A DNA stretch of 47,866 nucleotides from an uncultured bacterium. Its GTDB lineage: Bacteria > Myxococcota_A > Bradymonadia > Bradymonadales > Bradymonadaceae. The notes beneath the pieces are model-generated. The model saw only the letters and a program-made list of their open reading frames with translations, did not search any database and was not told the DNA's origin. This document shows, one piece after another, positions 26,301 through 35,769 of the stretch. Each line of letters starts with the position of its first letter. Positions within the stretch are counted from its first letter, which is position 1. The DNA is taken from contig CALJNB010000011.1 in NCBI GenBank assembly GCA_937981985.1, positions 1 through 47,866 of the forward strand, in the 5' to 3' direction. Both the position numbers and the translations under genes were made by a program.

Positions 26301-29300
26301 AAAATCCTTAGAAAAGTTATATATCGATGGTCAGCGTTGGGATGAACTTGAATCATTCTACGATGAAAGTTCAAATCCAAAAGATCTTGTTCGGCTTCTT
26401 TCTTCGCTCTCCGGCAAGGCTAAAGATCCTGCTTCAAAGATCGAGCTGTTGACGCGTTCGGCAAGAGTTGTAAAGGATAAATTGGGTGACCCCGCTCGTG
26501 CAGAAAAGGATCTTGAGAAAGTACTAGAGTTAGATCCCAGAAATGCATTCGCAGCTTTAGAGCTAGAACCGATTTACCTAGAAAATGCTGCCTACCAAAA
26601 GCTAAATAGTGTTTACGAGATTATCCTCGAATCGCTGACCGAACCCACTGAACGTCTCGACTATATGGAGAAACTTGGTGCCCTTAACGGCGAACATCTC
26701 GACAGCACTCACGGTGCGTTTCGATGGTACTCCAAAGCACTTCGTGAGTTGCCGGGACAAGAGAGTTTGTATCCTAAAGTAGAGGGCGCGGCCCAAGCTT
26801 CGGACCTTTTTGAAGCGCTGGTCGATACATATCGTGACGTTCTTAAGAGTGTTGACGACGATTCAGAATTAACTCAAAAAGTCAGTCTACGACTTGGACG
26901 TGTGCTTTCCAAGGAACTTAATAACACAGATAGCGCAATCGAAGTTTATGATTCGGTATTGAGTGTAGATCCGAATCAAGGCGAAGCATTAACGGCAGTC
27001 GCCGATATCTATGAGAGAACCCAACGTTGGGACGATCTCATGAAGGTTTACGAACATCGTATTGCCTTAGCTGAAGCACCCGAAGAACGCGTAGAGATTC
27101 TTCGCGGGATGGCCGTCATTGCCGAAGAACAAGCAGGCGATGTCCCGCAAGCGATATCGCGTCATTTGGAAGCTCTTGAGATCGACGAAAATTATCAGCC
27201 GTGTTTGGCACAGCTACATCGTCTGTATAAAGAAACGGGTGCTTTTGAGGAGATGGTTTCGATCATAGCGCGAGAAATCGCACTTATCGAGGAAGCGGCA
27301 GATGCTCGAGAGTCGAAAGCGAAAGCAGTGGATTTCAAAGGGCTTTTACCTGGAGAAGATACAGGTGAGGCATTAGAGAACTCGTTTGAATCGGCCGCAT
27401 GCTATACCGATGATGAACTCGATAAGCTCATTGTCCTTCACCTGGAATTGGGTTCAATATCAAAAAGTGAATTAAACGACTCTGAAACCGCGGTGGCATC
27501 GTTAGCCAAAGTACTGAATTGGTCACCACGAAACCAAACTGCTTTAGCGGAGATCGAGTCCTATTTGGAAGACGGAACGCAGAAGGTCAAAGTGGCCGAA
27601 GCACTCGATTACGTCTACGAACTTCAGGGTAATTGGAGCGCCTATGTAAACACGCTTGAGATCCAACGTGATGCAGTGTCTGGCGATTCCGAAAAAATTC
27701 GGTTCGAGAAGATGATCGCCAAGGCGTACATGGAGGAAATCGGAGATCCGGAATCGGCTTTCATGAGTTACGGAAAGTGGGTTCAATTGGACCCTAAATC
27801 CGATGCACGACAAGAAGCGTTCCGAATAGCAGATGCCCTTAAAGACTGGGTTCCTCTGGTTGAGCTTTATGAAGATGTATTGCCCAACATAGAGGATGAC
27901 GACACCAAGTTAATTTACCTATACGAATTGGCGGATGTGTATTCCGAAGATTTAGATCAGCCCGAAAAAGCAAGGGACGCACTAGAACGTATTCTAGAGC
28001 TTCGCGGTACTGAAACCCGCGCGTTGGACGAACTGGAACAGTTGTTCACCAAAACGGGACAGTGGCAGTCGTTGCTTGAGGTACTTCAGCGAAAACTTGA
28101 AACCACCGACTCACCTGATTCGATTGAGTCATTGCGTTTGGGGTCAGCGCTTTTATGGGAAGAGAAACTGGATAATCGAATGGAAGCGATCTCCATTTTT
28201 GAGGAGATTCGTGGTTCAAACTCCGGAAACTTGAATGCAATCGAGTCTCTAAATCGCCTTTATATCGTTGAAGAAAGATGGTCCGACCTGGCGTCCTCAC
28301 TCGAGCTTCAACTAAAAGTGGTTCCTGAAACGATCCATTCGGATATCAAAAACCAGCTTGCTGGGGTACGGAACGAAAAACTCAAAGAGCCAGAACTAGC
28401 GGTTGATCTTTATGAAGAAATTCTTGAAAAGGATAGTGGAAATACGGACGCATTAACATCGTTAGAAAAAATGATGTTCGATGAAGACGGTCCGCAATCG
28501 CGTGTTGCGACCATTCTGGAGCCTTTTTATGAGGGGCAAGATAACTGGGAAAAGTTGATAGAAGCTTTAGAAGTTCGAGCCTCTTCAGCAACCGAACCCG
28601 AGGAAAGCGTTTCTTTTCTCCATCGTATCGCCGACCTTCATGAGTATCGCGCCCATCGTTCTGATCTCGCATTCCGGACTTTCGGAAGAGCCATGCGTTA
28701 TGCACCTCAAGACGAAAAGACGATTGATAACTTATATCGAATCGCGGGTACTCAAAACGACTATCTAGCATTGGTACAAACTTTCGAAGACGAATCTGAA
28801 CGGCAGGATACTCCCGCCATCAAGCGCGATTTACTTCGACGTTCGGCGGCAATCTACCGAGATACACTCCAGGACAGTGAAAATAGTTCCAAACGTCTGA
28901 ACGAGGTATTAGAATTATTCCCGGACGACATGGAATCGGTTATCGAACTCGAAACCATTCATCGTCAATCCCAGAATTGGGAGCCGCTTGTCGAGGTTCT
29001 ATTAACAAAATCTGAACTTGTCGAAGATGTGGATGAGAAAACGAATCTGCTCCACCAAGCCGGCACAATGTACGAAGAGTTCCTCAGTGACACGAGTTCA
29101 GCAATCGATGCCTATACCCGTGTTTTGGATATAAAGCCCGATGATCTGGCGGCCATCGACCGCGTGGCCAACCTCTACGCAGAAACAGATCAGTGGGAGA
29201 ATCTATTAACCATTTATGATCGCAAAGTTTCGCTCGCCGAAGATGATGAAACGAAAAAAGAACTTTTCTTTGCGATCGGCGGAATTCACAGTGAAGCTCT

Positions 29301-32300
29301 GGAACAGCCGCATGATGCAATTGATACCTACCGTCGCGTCCTTGATTTAGATGATGAAGACGTAAAAGCACTGGGTCATCTGGACGTGCTTTATGCACAA
29401 ACAGAACAATGGTCAGAGCTTTCAGAAGTTTTAAAGAAGCAAATGGATCTGGCCACCGATCCTTCTTCTATTCTCGCGTTGAAATTTAGACTCGGCCAGC
29501 TTGCTGAACAAAAACTTTATGATGTTCCGGGGGCGATCGAAATTTATAAAGAAATTTTGGAGTTCGATGCATTTCACGAGGAAGCGCAAGCGGCACTCGC
29601 ATCGATTATTGAGACTGGAGACGACGCTTTAGCCGCTTCGGAAGTTCTTGAACCTGTTTACCTCCAGGCAGGTCGTTGGGAAGAACTTATCCGAGTTTAC
29701 GAATTGCAGATCGGATCGACAGATGATTCGGCGCGTAAGGTTGAACTTTATTCTCAAATTGGTTCCACGCAAGAGATGAAACGTCTGGATAAAGGAGCTG
29801 CTTTTCAAGCTTACGCCCAAGCGGTTCAATGTGATTCAAGTAACGTTCAGACCTTGGACACTTTAGAACGTTTGGCACAAGAATTAGGTGGTTGGGACAT
29901 TTTGATTGAAATTTTGGATGGGGAGCTTGACGAAGCGACAGACGCACAGACCATTCGAATGTTGAACGTGAGAATTGCCCGTATTCAAGAAGAGGAACTC
30001 TATAACTCTATTTCAGCAATTGATAGATTTAGACGCGTTTTGGATATTGAGCCCGACGACGAGCAAGCCGTGTTGGCCCTCGATCGTTTGTATCAACAGG
30101 AAGGTGAATGGGCACCCTTAACTCAAATTCTTGAAACACGCGTCATGAACGCCGAACCTGAGGCAAGACTACCGCTTCAACTCCGTTTGGGTAGAGTCTA
30201 TCAGACCGCTCTTGAAAAACCTGATGAGGCCCTTGCGATCTATCGTGACATTCTCAGCGACGATGCTGAGAATATCGATGCGATTTCGGCCCTAGAAGAA
30301 ATGTTTATGGCCGGACAGGCGGTCAACGAAACTGCCGGCATTCTTGAACCTTTCTATACTTCACGTAATGAGCATGGAAAGCTGATTGAAATCTATCTTC
30401 AGCGTTTACAACAATTAGATGAGCCCGAAGATAAATACGACGTCTGGATCCTAATTGCCAACACCTTTCTCAATGAGTTGGAAGACGAAGAGGGGGCTTT
30501 GGGTGCCTACGCAAATGCGCTCGTTGAGAAGCCAAGCGATGAAGCTACTTTGCAAAAGATCATGGACCTATCAGAGTCTACCGGACTTTGGCAGGATACT
30601 GCCGAACATCTTAAGCGAGCGTTGGACAGTCCTCTTGCCGAAGAGGAAGCGTCTGCGAAGCTTCATAATTCTCGTGGTTTGGTTTTCGAGAAGCATTTGG
30701 GACAGATTGATCAAGCCGAGTTTTCTTACCTTCAGTCATTGAGATTTGAGGAAGCTAATATTCCTGCGCTTTCGGCATTGGATAGAATTTATGATCAACA
30801 AGGTCAATATCCGGATCTAGCTAACATCCTCACAAAACGAATAGCTCAGACTTTCGAAGAAGAAGAATTGATTGATCTTCACTTCCGCTTAGGTGGATTG
30901 TATCAAAATCAATTGGCACAATTGGATGACGCCGTTCAAACCTATAACGCGGTATTGGATGTCGATCCAAGTTACCAACCTGCGTTAGCGACGTTAGAAC
31001 AAATCCACCATCAGCGTTCAGACTGGCCCGAACTTTTTGAGGTCTTAGAACGTCAAACTTCGATTCTTGAAGACGCGGACGAGCGCGCTACAAAATTCGG
31101 ATTCATGGCCCAAATTGCAGAACAGGCACTGGAACGAAAAGACGATGCAATCGATCTTTATGGCCGCGTTCTGGAAATGCGACCTGACGATCTGGAAGCT
31201 CTTCAGCAATTACATCGGCTCTATATTGAAGAGGAACGTTGGTCCGATTTGGTTGAAGTTCTCACACAAGAGGTGGAACTTACTCAAGATCCGCAAGGGA
31301 AATTGGGACTATATGAGTCTCTAGGTACCGTCTGGAGTGAGCATCTGGGGAACGAAAGCCAGGCGATGGAGTCTTGGCAAAAAGTACTTGAAATCGACGC
31401 ATTTAATAATAGGGCACTAGAAGCACTTCTCGTTATTTACGAGCGCGAAGGGGACTACGTCGAGCTTTCAGAAATTCTTTCCAGAATGCTGCAACTGGAT
31501 TCTCTAGAGCCTACTCGACTGCAGGAACTTTGGGCGAAACAAGGCGAGATTCAAGGTGACATGCTTATGCAGCCCGACGCATCGATCGAATCTTGGCGTC
31601 AAGTTCTCGCATATGATCCTCGAAATGTACCCGCTCTAGAAAATCTGGAACGGCAATACCTCGCCGGAGAACGATGGGAAGAAGCTGCTCAGATTTTGGA
31701 AATGAAAGCCGAGACGGTTGACGATGCTGAGGGACGATTGGAACTCCTTGGTCGGATCGCAAATATTTGGGAAGAACGCGTCTTGAATCAGGAACGCGCG
31801 GCGTATTTCTACGAACAAATGTTAGAAATCGATGCTGTAAATCCGAACGCTGGTGGTTCTTTGGAATCGATTTACAAAGCGCAAGCAGATCCTACTTCAT
31901 TCCAGAAATTAGCAACCCTTTATCTTGATCGAAGTGAGCAAAACGCCGGTGATCCGATAGGGTTCTTAGAATCTAGACGTGCGTCGGCACGGGTTTTCGA
32001 AGAAAATCTTCAAGAGCCGCAAAGTGCTTTCTTAGTACTTTTGTCGGCATTTTCAGCAACGACTACCGATGACACGGAACTTGTGAACGATCTCGAAAGA
32101 CTCGCATCCGATACCGGTAATTGGAGCGAGTTGGTGAAGCATTTTGAAAACGTTCTCAATGACGTCACTGGTTCAGACGCTTTTGATCTCCATCGACAAG
32201 TCGGTTCGTGGCAATCTGATAAGTTGGGTCAAAAAGACGAAGCGATTTATCACTTTCAACGCGCGCTAGCGATCGAGCCAGATAGTTTAGAGACAATGGA

Positions 32301-35300
32301 GAACCTTGAAGTTCTATATAGAGATCTAAACGAATGGTCGGAATTAGGCCGGATTCTTCATGCACGAGTTGACTTGTCTACAGATCCCGATGATCAGGTT
32401 AGTTTATGGCGTCGTCTGGGTGAGCTTTACGAATTGCAACTTCAAGACGTCGACCAAGCCGTGAGCTCTTATAAGAGGATCATTGAAATTGATGCCAGCG
32501 ACATTTTAGCAATCGAAAGTCTTGAGCGAATATACGGGACGACCGAAAAATGGTCCGATCTTATTGAGGTCTTGGCGACGAAGGCTGAGAATACCTACGA
32601 TGCCGAAGAACAAGTTTCTATTGGTTTTCAGTCGGCAAAAATTTGGGAAGACCGTGTTGGTGATATCGATAAAGCAGTATCGGCATACGAAAGCGTTTTA
32701 GCGATCGACCAAACTCATGTTGAAAGTTTAAGCGAACTTGAACGTATTTTTACGAATAATCAAAAGTGGGATGGTCTCGCAGATGTGTACGAGCAACAAC
32801 TTAATCTTACTTCCGATCCGCATCTTCAAGCACAGATTTATAATCGCCAAGCGGCTCTTTTCGAAGGTCCTTTTGAAGACGTTGACCGGGCTGTAGATTC
32901 ATTCAACAGCATTTTGATGATCGATCCAGAGCATTCAGAAACGCTCGCTAATCTAAAGAGATTGTATTTCGATAACGAGCGTTGGTTTGATCTTGTCGAG
33001 GTCATGCAAAAGCAGGGTGAGATAGCCGATAAAACCGATCCGCAGACAGCTTCTAGCACTTGGAATGAACTCGCGTCGATTCAACGAACGCAAATTTCAG
33101 ATCCGAATACTGCGATTGATTCATACCGTCGTTCCGTTGATGGAGATCCGAACCAGATCCAGGTCTGGTCTGAGCTCGCGTCGCTTTATCAAGAGGTTGC
33201 CGATTGGAATTCAGCCGTAGATTGCTATCGCCAGCTGTCTCAGTTGACGTCCGGTGACGACAAGGTCAATTCATTTTACCAGATGGGTTTTCTCTACGAA
33301 TCTAATTTGCAAGATGATCAACAAGCCGAGGAGAATTACGAGCGTGCTTTAGATCTTCAGGCGAGTCATCAGCCTGCTTTGTTGGCGTTGAGAGATTTGT
33401 ATAAGCGTCGCAGTGATTGGAAATCGACGCTGAGAATTCTCAAGCAAGCCGAGGAGACATCGAAAGATCTCGGCGAGAAAGCGGCGTTCCTTTGTGAAAT
33501 TGGAAAAACTTATGATCAGGAATTAAGCGATCCGGTTTCAGCGCTGCATTATTATCAATCGGCTTTAGAAAATGATCCTAACTCGGTCGAGGCAGCCGAG
33601 CCACTCATCGATCTCTACGTTTCTGAAAAGCGATGGGAAAGGGCTGCGCCACTTCTAAATCGATTCCTTGAAAACGTAGAAGGTCGAGACCGCGAAACAC
33701 AACATCGAAGGTTTGTTCAGCATGCCACGGTTTGTAGAGAACTTGGTCAGGATGACGACGCCCTTAATGCGTTACGTTCGGCATACGAGTTGGATGCTAA
33801 TGATACTGAAACGTTAATGGCGCTTGGTAATATTTTGTTCAAAAAAGGCGAGTGGGAACAGTCGTTCCAGATTTTCCAAACGCTACAGTTCAATCATACC
33901 GAAGCATTGACCAACGATCAGCTTGTCGAAGTTTATTTCAAATCGGCTGAAATCAAAAGCGAAGTCGGCGAGCAACGTCGCGCCATACAGCTCTATCAGA
34001 AGGCGTTGGAATTCGACCCGAATTTCTCACCGGCCGTAGAAAAATTAATGGTAAGCTATGAAGCTGAAGGGAATTGGGAGCAAGTGATAACGTACTCACA
34101 CTCTAAACTTGAAAGCGAGACCGATGAGAAGATTCGCTTTTCAGAACTCGTCAAAGTTGGTGATATTTGGCTGGAAAAATTAAATCGTCCCAATAATGCG
34201 TCTGAAGTCTATCACCAGGCACTCGAGGTGGAACCTAATTCGGTTGCGATTCTCAGAAAACTCCTCGATATTTACACCAAAGGCAGTCAATGGAGTGACG
34301 CCATTGAGATGCTACGCCGATTGATTAGTCTCGAAGAATCCTCGGCGAAACGTGGGAAGTACTTCTACACCATCGCCGTGATTAGTCGTGATAAAATTAG
34401 AGACGCCGCACAGGCTGTTGCAGCTTTCGAAGAGACTTTGGACACCGACCCAAAAATGTTGAAGTCTTTTGAGGCCATCGATCGTATCTTAACCGAAACC
34501 AAACAATGGAAAGAGCTGGAACGCGCTTATCGCAGAATGATTCGTCGCGTGACCCAGCACGATGATGGAACAATGGAAGAAATCAAACTCTTGCTTTGGA
34601 CCAATCTTGGGGAAATCTATAGAAGTCGTTTGAATCTTGTTAAGAGTGCTATCGGTGCATACGAAGCCGCGGTTAATCTGGATCCGAAAAGTGAAAAGCT
34701 ACGCCTTATCCTTGCTGAACTTTACGAATCCAAAAGTGACAATAAGGCGGGGGCGATAGAACATCATAAAGCGATGATTTCGAATAATCCTTTCCGTATT
34801 GATAGTTATCGCGCGCTTTGGAAAGCGTACATGATGCAGAAAGAATACGACAAAGCATGGTGTATGGCAGGAGCTCTCTCGTTCCTCGGGAAGGCTAACT
34901 CTCAAGAAGATAAGTTTTACCAACAATATCTTGGCCAAAGCGTAAAGCGAACGAAGCGTACGATAAACCAAGACGCGTTGAAGCTGCTCTATCACGGTCC
35001 TCAAGATATCGTCTTGATGAGTATGATTGTCGGTATTCTCGGTCAGGGGCTCCGTCATAAGTATAGTCGGCCTCTTAAAGAGAAAGGCGTTCATAAGAAA
35101 AAGGATAAGCTGGACGTAAATGAGAAACTGATTTTTTGTCAGGTTTATAGTTATGTGTCTCAAGTCTGCGGAATGTTACCGGCACCGGCACTATACTTAA
35201 AACAAGAGCACGCGTTGGGAATTTTGAATGCCAATAGTGATCCACCGGCATTTATAATTGGTGGTGATATGATGGCCCAAAAGACGGATCGGGAACTTAC

Positions 35301-35769
35301 CTTCCTCACCGCGAAGAAACTCGCGTGGGCACGTCCAGAACATTATCTTGGTTCGATCGGCTATCCTACCGATTTCGTTAAGATCCTTTTCATGGCCGCG
35401 ATGGCAGTAGCAGATCCATCGTTGGGGATTCAAAATTCGTTAGGGCAGGGCGCGGAATGGATTTCTGAAATTCAAAAAATGCAGCCTCAATTTAAGATGC
35501 AGTTAATGAAGAGGATGCAGTCGTATCTATCGCTCGGCGGAAATCCGAATTTATCGAAATGGATGACTCATGCAGATCATACAAGTAACCGATTCGGGCT
35601 ATTGCTTTGCGGAGATCTTACTCAAGCGGCGGCGTGCGTTAAGTCTGATAATGCCCCAGTAGGGAAAGCGACCGTCAAAGAAAAGATCAGCGAACTTGTT
35701 CTCTTTTCGATTAGCGACGAATATTTTCAACTTCGAGAGATGTTGGGTCTATCGATCGGCGCGCAATAA
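23305..35769 (+). CDS. Giant 4154-aa cytoplasmic TPR protein, AgmK/GltI-like
   Basis: There is no signal peptide or membrane segment, so it should be cytoplasmic. Residues 1-255 contain TPR-like repeats. Residues about 260-530 are an acidic, Ser/Glu-rich, probably disordered region with a 15-bp repeat (residues 483-522). Residues about 530-3890 are a continuous solenoid: some forty modules of about 72-76 residues, each with a pattern like Y-x-x-VL-x-x-x-P, AL-x-x-L-x-x-LY and W-x-x-L (e.g. YTRVLDIKPDDLAAIDRVAN). Residues about 3890-4154 form a different, globular-looking C-terminal domain. Myxococcus AgmK/GltI is likewise a very large TPR protein in the same cluster. It probably acts as a cytoplasmic scaffold. 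The start is ATG 23305; the ribosome-binding site is only A-rich. rsmI begins directly after its stop. Confidence 0.8.
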   Translation: MALDTQVVKFLNQLEANPLDISAVIQLEKMFSPDWEGLVELFEERGKSSHDGMAARFFLEAGRIVQSKLQNEARATGFYELAELSSLNAGLVHEIKLLQLSHAGQAELFSYFTDVLNDWPHTDTSEAGILETQRQQSVLYYRVATILRDVLKNNEDAEGAYAYALQLDPSNLAAFWARQSLAETDGRWEDYAALLIAEYQMLTGAETDIERQLEILLDLGDVYHQHLDLSEDAAHSYRNVYEYDPTNERARKGLVSLGHLPPLDGEDEESQVLELEEVVADSAELPTGVKHISEADSVGEDAQGFALGSTSKMGGMGIAAPIADSLADGSELDLELSDLKEDSEEPNSQRITIEPEEPNGQRATITPDEYDDPDSSDANGMTVPPSAEAFELRKSETVDLLPMDSIEPIDASESEIEVGVLSEAIEVGQPVELSEAEHSEDEKVETEESEAEESEALALDSVAENADANEAESEIAAKAEREESVAEESVAEESVAEESVAEESVAAESVAEESAVEESVAEASAAEVDPVPERVDLSPTAGKWTERVESCCESEALDTLVNGVRIADRNRGMKEYYELLWHAASGTSELEAFYDQTHFLHDDKAFWEDAFDGAGGNVQAKIAFISLQDEARTKEVGGDFAEELVGDGAAARDNWRKFQRLVETRFAGLEGDEKERRIYFHMADIAVAIQADDKEMDSMRRLDRAVKNDPVVGSRLKRIYRDAEKWPGVVEVIKKELAAAVDPEDKIDILREQVSVYKNHMKNNNHVVSAYKEILKLDETNDEALEALMELYEQMNKSSDLVAILKQKAESSEDNDEKIAIHMRIATIFVEKFRNQAEALKSYEQVLEFDPKHRMACESLIEIYEKRREWDKLIDLKRRLLEGLSDEEKISGTKEIAELASKNRKSVLATELWIAVREYSPTDIDALDALEKEYGKTKDYSALAGIIEDKAAITEDPDEKLKLLQKLGLLYSDRIGDQEKASIAWQSAYEIDPTNLKSKKSLEKLYIDGQRWDELESFYDESSNPKDLVRLLSSLSGKAKDPASKIELLTRSARVVKDKLGDPARAEKDLEKVLELDPRNAFAALELEPIYLENAAYQKLNSVYEIILESLTEPTERLDYMEKLGALNGEHLDSTHGAFRWYSKALRELPGQESLYPKVEGAAQASDLFEALVDTYRDVLKSVDDDSELTQKVSLRLGRVLSKELNNTDSAIEVYDSVLSVDPNQGEALTAVADIYERTQRWDDLMKVYEHRIALAEAPEERVEILRGMAVIAEEQAGDVPQAISRHLEALEIDENYQPCLAQLHRLYKETGAFEEMVSIIAREIALIEEAADARESKAKAVDFKGLLPGEDTGEALENSFESAACYTDDELDKLIVLHLELGSISKSELNDSETAVASLAKVLNWSPRNQTALAEIESYLEDGTQKVKVAEALDYVYELQGNWSAYVNTLEIQRDAVSGDSEKIRFEKMIAKAYMEEIGDPESAFMSYGKWVQLDPKSDARQEAFRIADALKDWVPLVELYEDVLPNIEDDDTKLIYLYELADVYSEDLDQPEKARDALERILELRGTETRALDELEQLFTKTGQWQSLLEVLQRKLETTDSPDSIESLRLGSALLWEEKLDNRMEAISIFEEIRGSNSGNLNAIESLNRLYIVEERWSDLASSLELQLKVVPETIHSDIKNQLAGVRNEKLKEPELAVDLYEEILEKDSGNTDALTSLEKMMFDEDGPQSRVATILEPFYEGQDNWEKLIEALEVRASSATEPEESVSFLHRIADLHEYRAHRSDLAFRTFGRAMRYAPQDEKTIDNLYRIAGTQNDYLALVQTFEDESERQDTPAIKRDLLRRSAAIYRDTLQDSENSSKRLNEVLELFPDDMESVIELETIHRQSQNWEPLVEVLLTKSELVEDVDEKTNLLHQAGTMYEEFLSDTSSAIDAYTRVLDIKPDDLAAIDRVANLYAETDQWENLLTIYDRKVSLAEDDETKKELFFAIGGIHSEALEQPHDAIDTYRRVLDLDDEDVKALGHLDVLYAQTEQWSELSEVLKKQMDLATDPSSILALKFRLGQLAEQKLYDVPGAIEIYKEILEFDAFHEEAQAALASIIETGDDALAASEVLEPVYLQAGRWEELIRVYELQIGSTDDSARKVELYSQIGSTQEMKRLDKGAAFQAYAQAVQCDSSNVQTLDTLERLAQELGGWDILIEILDGELDEATDAQTIRMLNVRIARIQEEELYNSISAIDRFRRVLDIEPDDEQAVLALDRLYQQEGEWAPLTQILETRVMNAEPEARLPLQLRLGRVYQTALEKPDEALAIYRDILSDDAENIDAISALEEMFMAGQAVNETAGILEPFYTSRNEHGKLIEIYLQRLQQLDEPEDKYDVWILIANTFLNELEDEEGALGAYANALVEKPSDEATLQKIMDLSESTGLWQDTAEHLKRALDSPLAEEEASAKLHNSRGLVFEKHLGQIDQAEFSYLQSLRFEEANIPALSALDRIYDQQGQYPDLANILTKRIAQTFEEEELIDLHFRLGGLYQNQLAQLDDAVQTYNAVLDVDPSYQPALATLEQIHHQRSDWPELFEVLERQTSILEDADERATKFGFMAQIAEQALERKDDAIDLYGRVLEMRPDDLEALQQLHRLYIEEERWSDLVEVLTQEVELTQDPQGKLGLYESLGTVWSEHLGNESQAMESWQKVLEIDAFNNRALEALLVIYEREGDYVELSEILSRMLQLDSLEPTRLQELWAKQGEIQGDMLMQPDASIESWRQVLAYDPRNVPALENLERQYLAGERWEEAAQILEMKAETVDDAEGRLELLGRIANIWEERVLNQERAAYFYEQMLEIDAVNPNAGGSLESIYKAQADPTSFQKLATLYLDRSEQNAGDPIGFLESRRASARVFEENLQEPQSAFLVLLSAFSATTTDDTELVNDLERLASDTGNWSELVKHFENVLNDVTGSDAFDLHRQVGSWQSDKLGQKDEAIYHFQRALAIEPDSLETMENLEVLYRDLNEWSELGRILHARVDLSTDPDDQVSLWRRLGELYELQLQDVDQAVSSYKRIIEIDASDILAIESLERIYGTTEKWSDLIEVLATKAENTYDAEEQVSIGFQSAKIWEDRVGDIDKAVSAYESVLAIDQTHVESLSELERIFTNNQKWDGLADVYEQQLNLTSDPHLQAQIYNRQAALFEGPFEDVDRAVDSFNSILMIDPEHSETLANLKRLYFDNERWFDLVEVMQKQGEIADKTDPQTASSTWNELASIQRTQISDPNTAIDSYRRSVDGDPNQIQVWSELASLYQEVADWNSAVDCYRQLSQLTSGDDKVNSFYQMGFLYESNLQDDQQAEENYERALDLQASHQPALLALRDLYKRRSDWKSTLRILKQAEETSKDLGEKAAFLCEIGKTYDQELSDPVSALHYYQSALENDPNSVEAAEPLIDLYVSEKRWERAAPLLNRFLENVEGRDRETQHRRFVQHATVCRELGQDDDALNALRSAYELDANDTETLMALGNILFKKGEWEQSFQIFQTLQFNHTEALTNDQLVEVYFKSAEIKSEVGEQRRAIQLYQKALEFDPNFSPAVEKLMVSYEAEGNWEQVITYSHSKLESETDEKIRFSELVKVGDIWLEKLNRPNNASEVYHQALEVEPNSVAILRKLLDIYTKGSQWSDAIEMLRRLISLEESSAKRGKYFYTIAVISRDKIRDAAQAVAAFEETLDTDPKMLKSFEAIDRILTETKQWKELERAYRRMIRRVTQHDDGTMEEIKLLLWTNLGEIYRSRLNLVKSAIGAYEAAVNLDPKSEKLRLILAELYESKSDNKAGAIEHHKAMISNNPFRIDSYRALWKAYMMQKEYDKAWCMAGALSFLGKANSQEDKFYQQYLGQSVKRTKRTINQDALKLLYHGPQDIVLMSMIVGILGQGLRHKYSRPLKEKGVHKKKDKLDVNEKLIFCQVYSYVSQVCGMLPAPALYLKQEHALGILNANSDPPAFIIGGDMMAQKTDRELTFLTAKKLAWARPEHYLGSIGYPTDFVKILFMAAMAVADPSLGIQNSLGQGAEWISEIQKMQPQFKMQLMKRMQSYLSLGGNPNLSKWMTHADHTSNRFGLLLCGDLTQAAACVKSDNAPVGKATVKEKISELVLFSISDEYFQLREMLGLSIGAQ
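24751..24870 (+). repeat. Eight in-frame 15-bp repeats (ESVAE-type) in the giant gene
   Basis: Eight 15-bp units starting GAGTCGGTCG lie head to tail. They encode ESVAE pentapeptides with variants ESVAA and ESAVE, residues 483-522. The low base divergence among units, against the strong divergence of the TPR modules, suggests recent expansion by slippage or unequal exchange. Copy number changes would keep the frame. Confidence 0.9.

Noticed and set aside
23305-35769. Possible fusion of several genes or a nonribosomal-peptide-type megasynthase
   Set aside because: No carrier, adenylation, ketosynthase or other enzymatic motif occurs; the length is filled by TPR-like modules in one unbroken frame.
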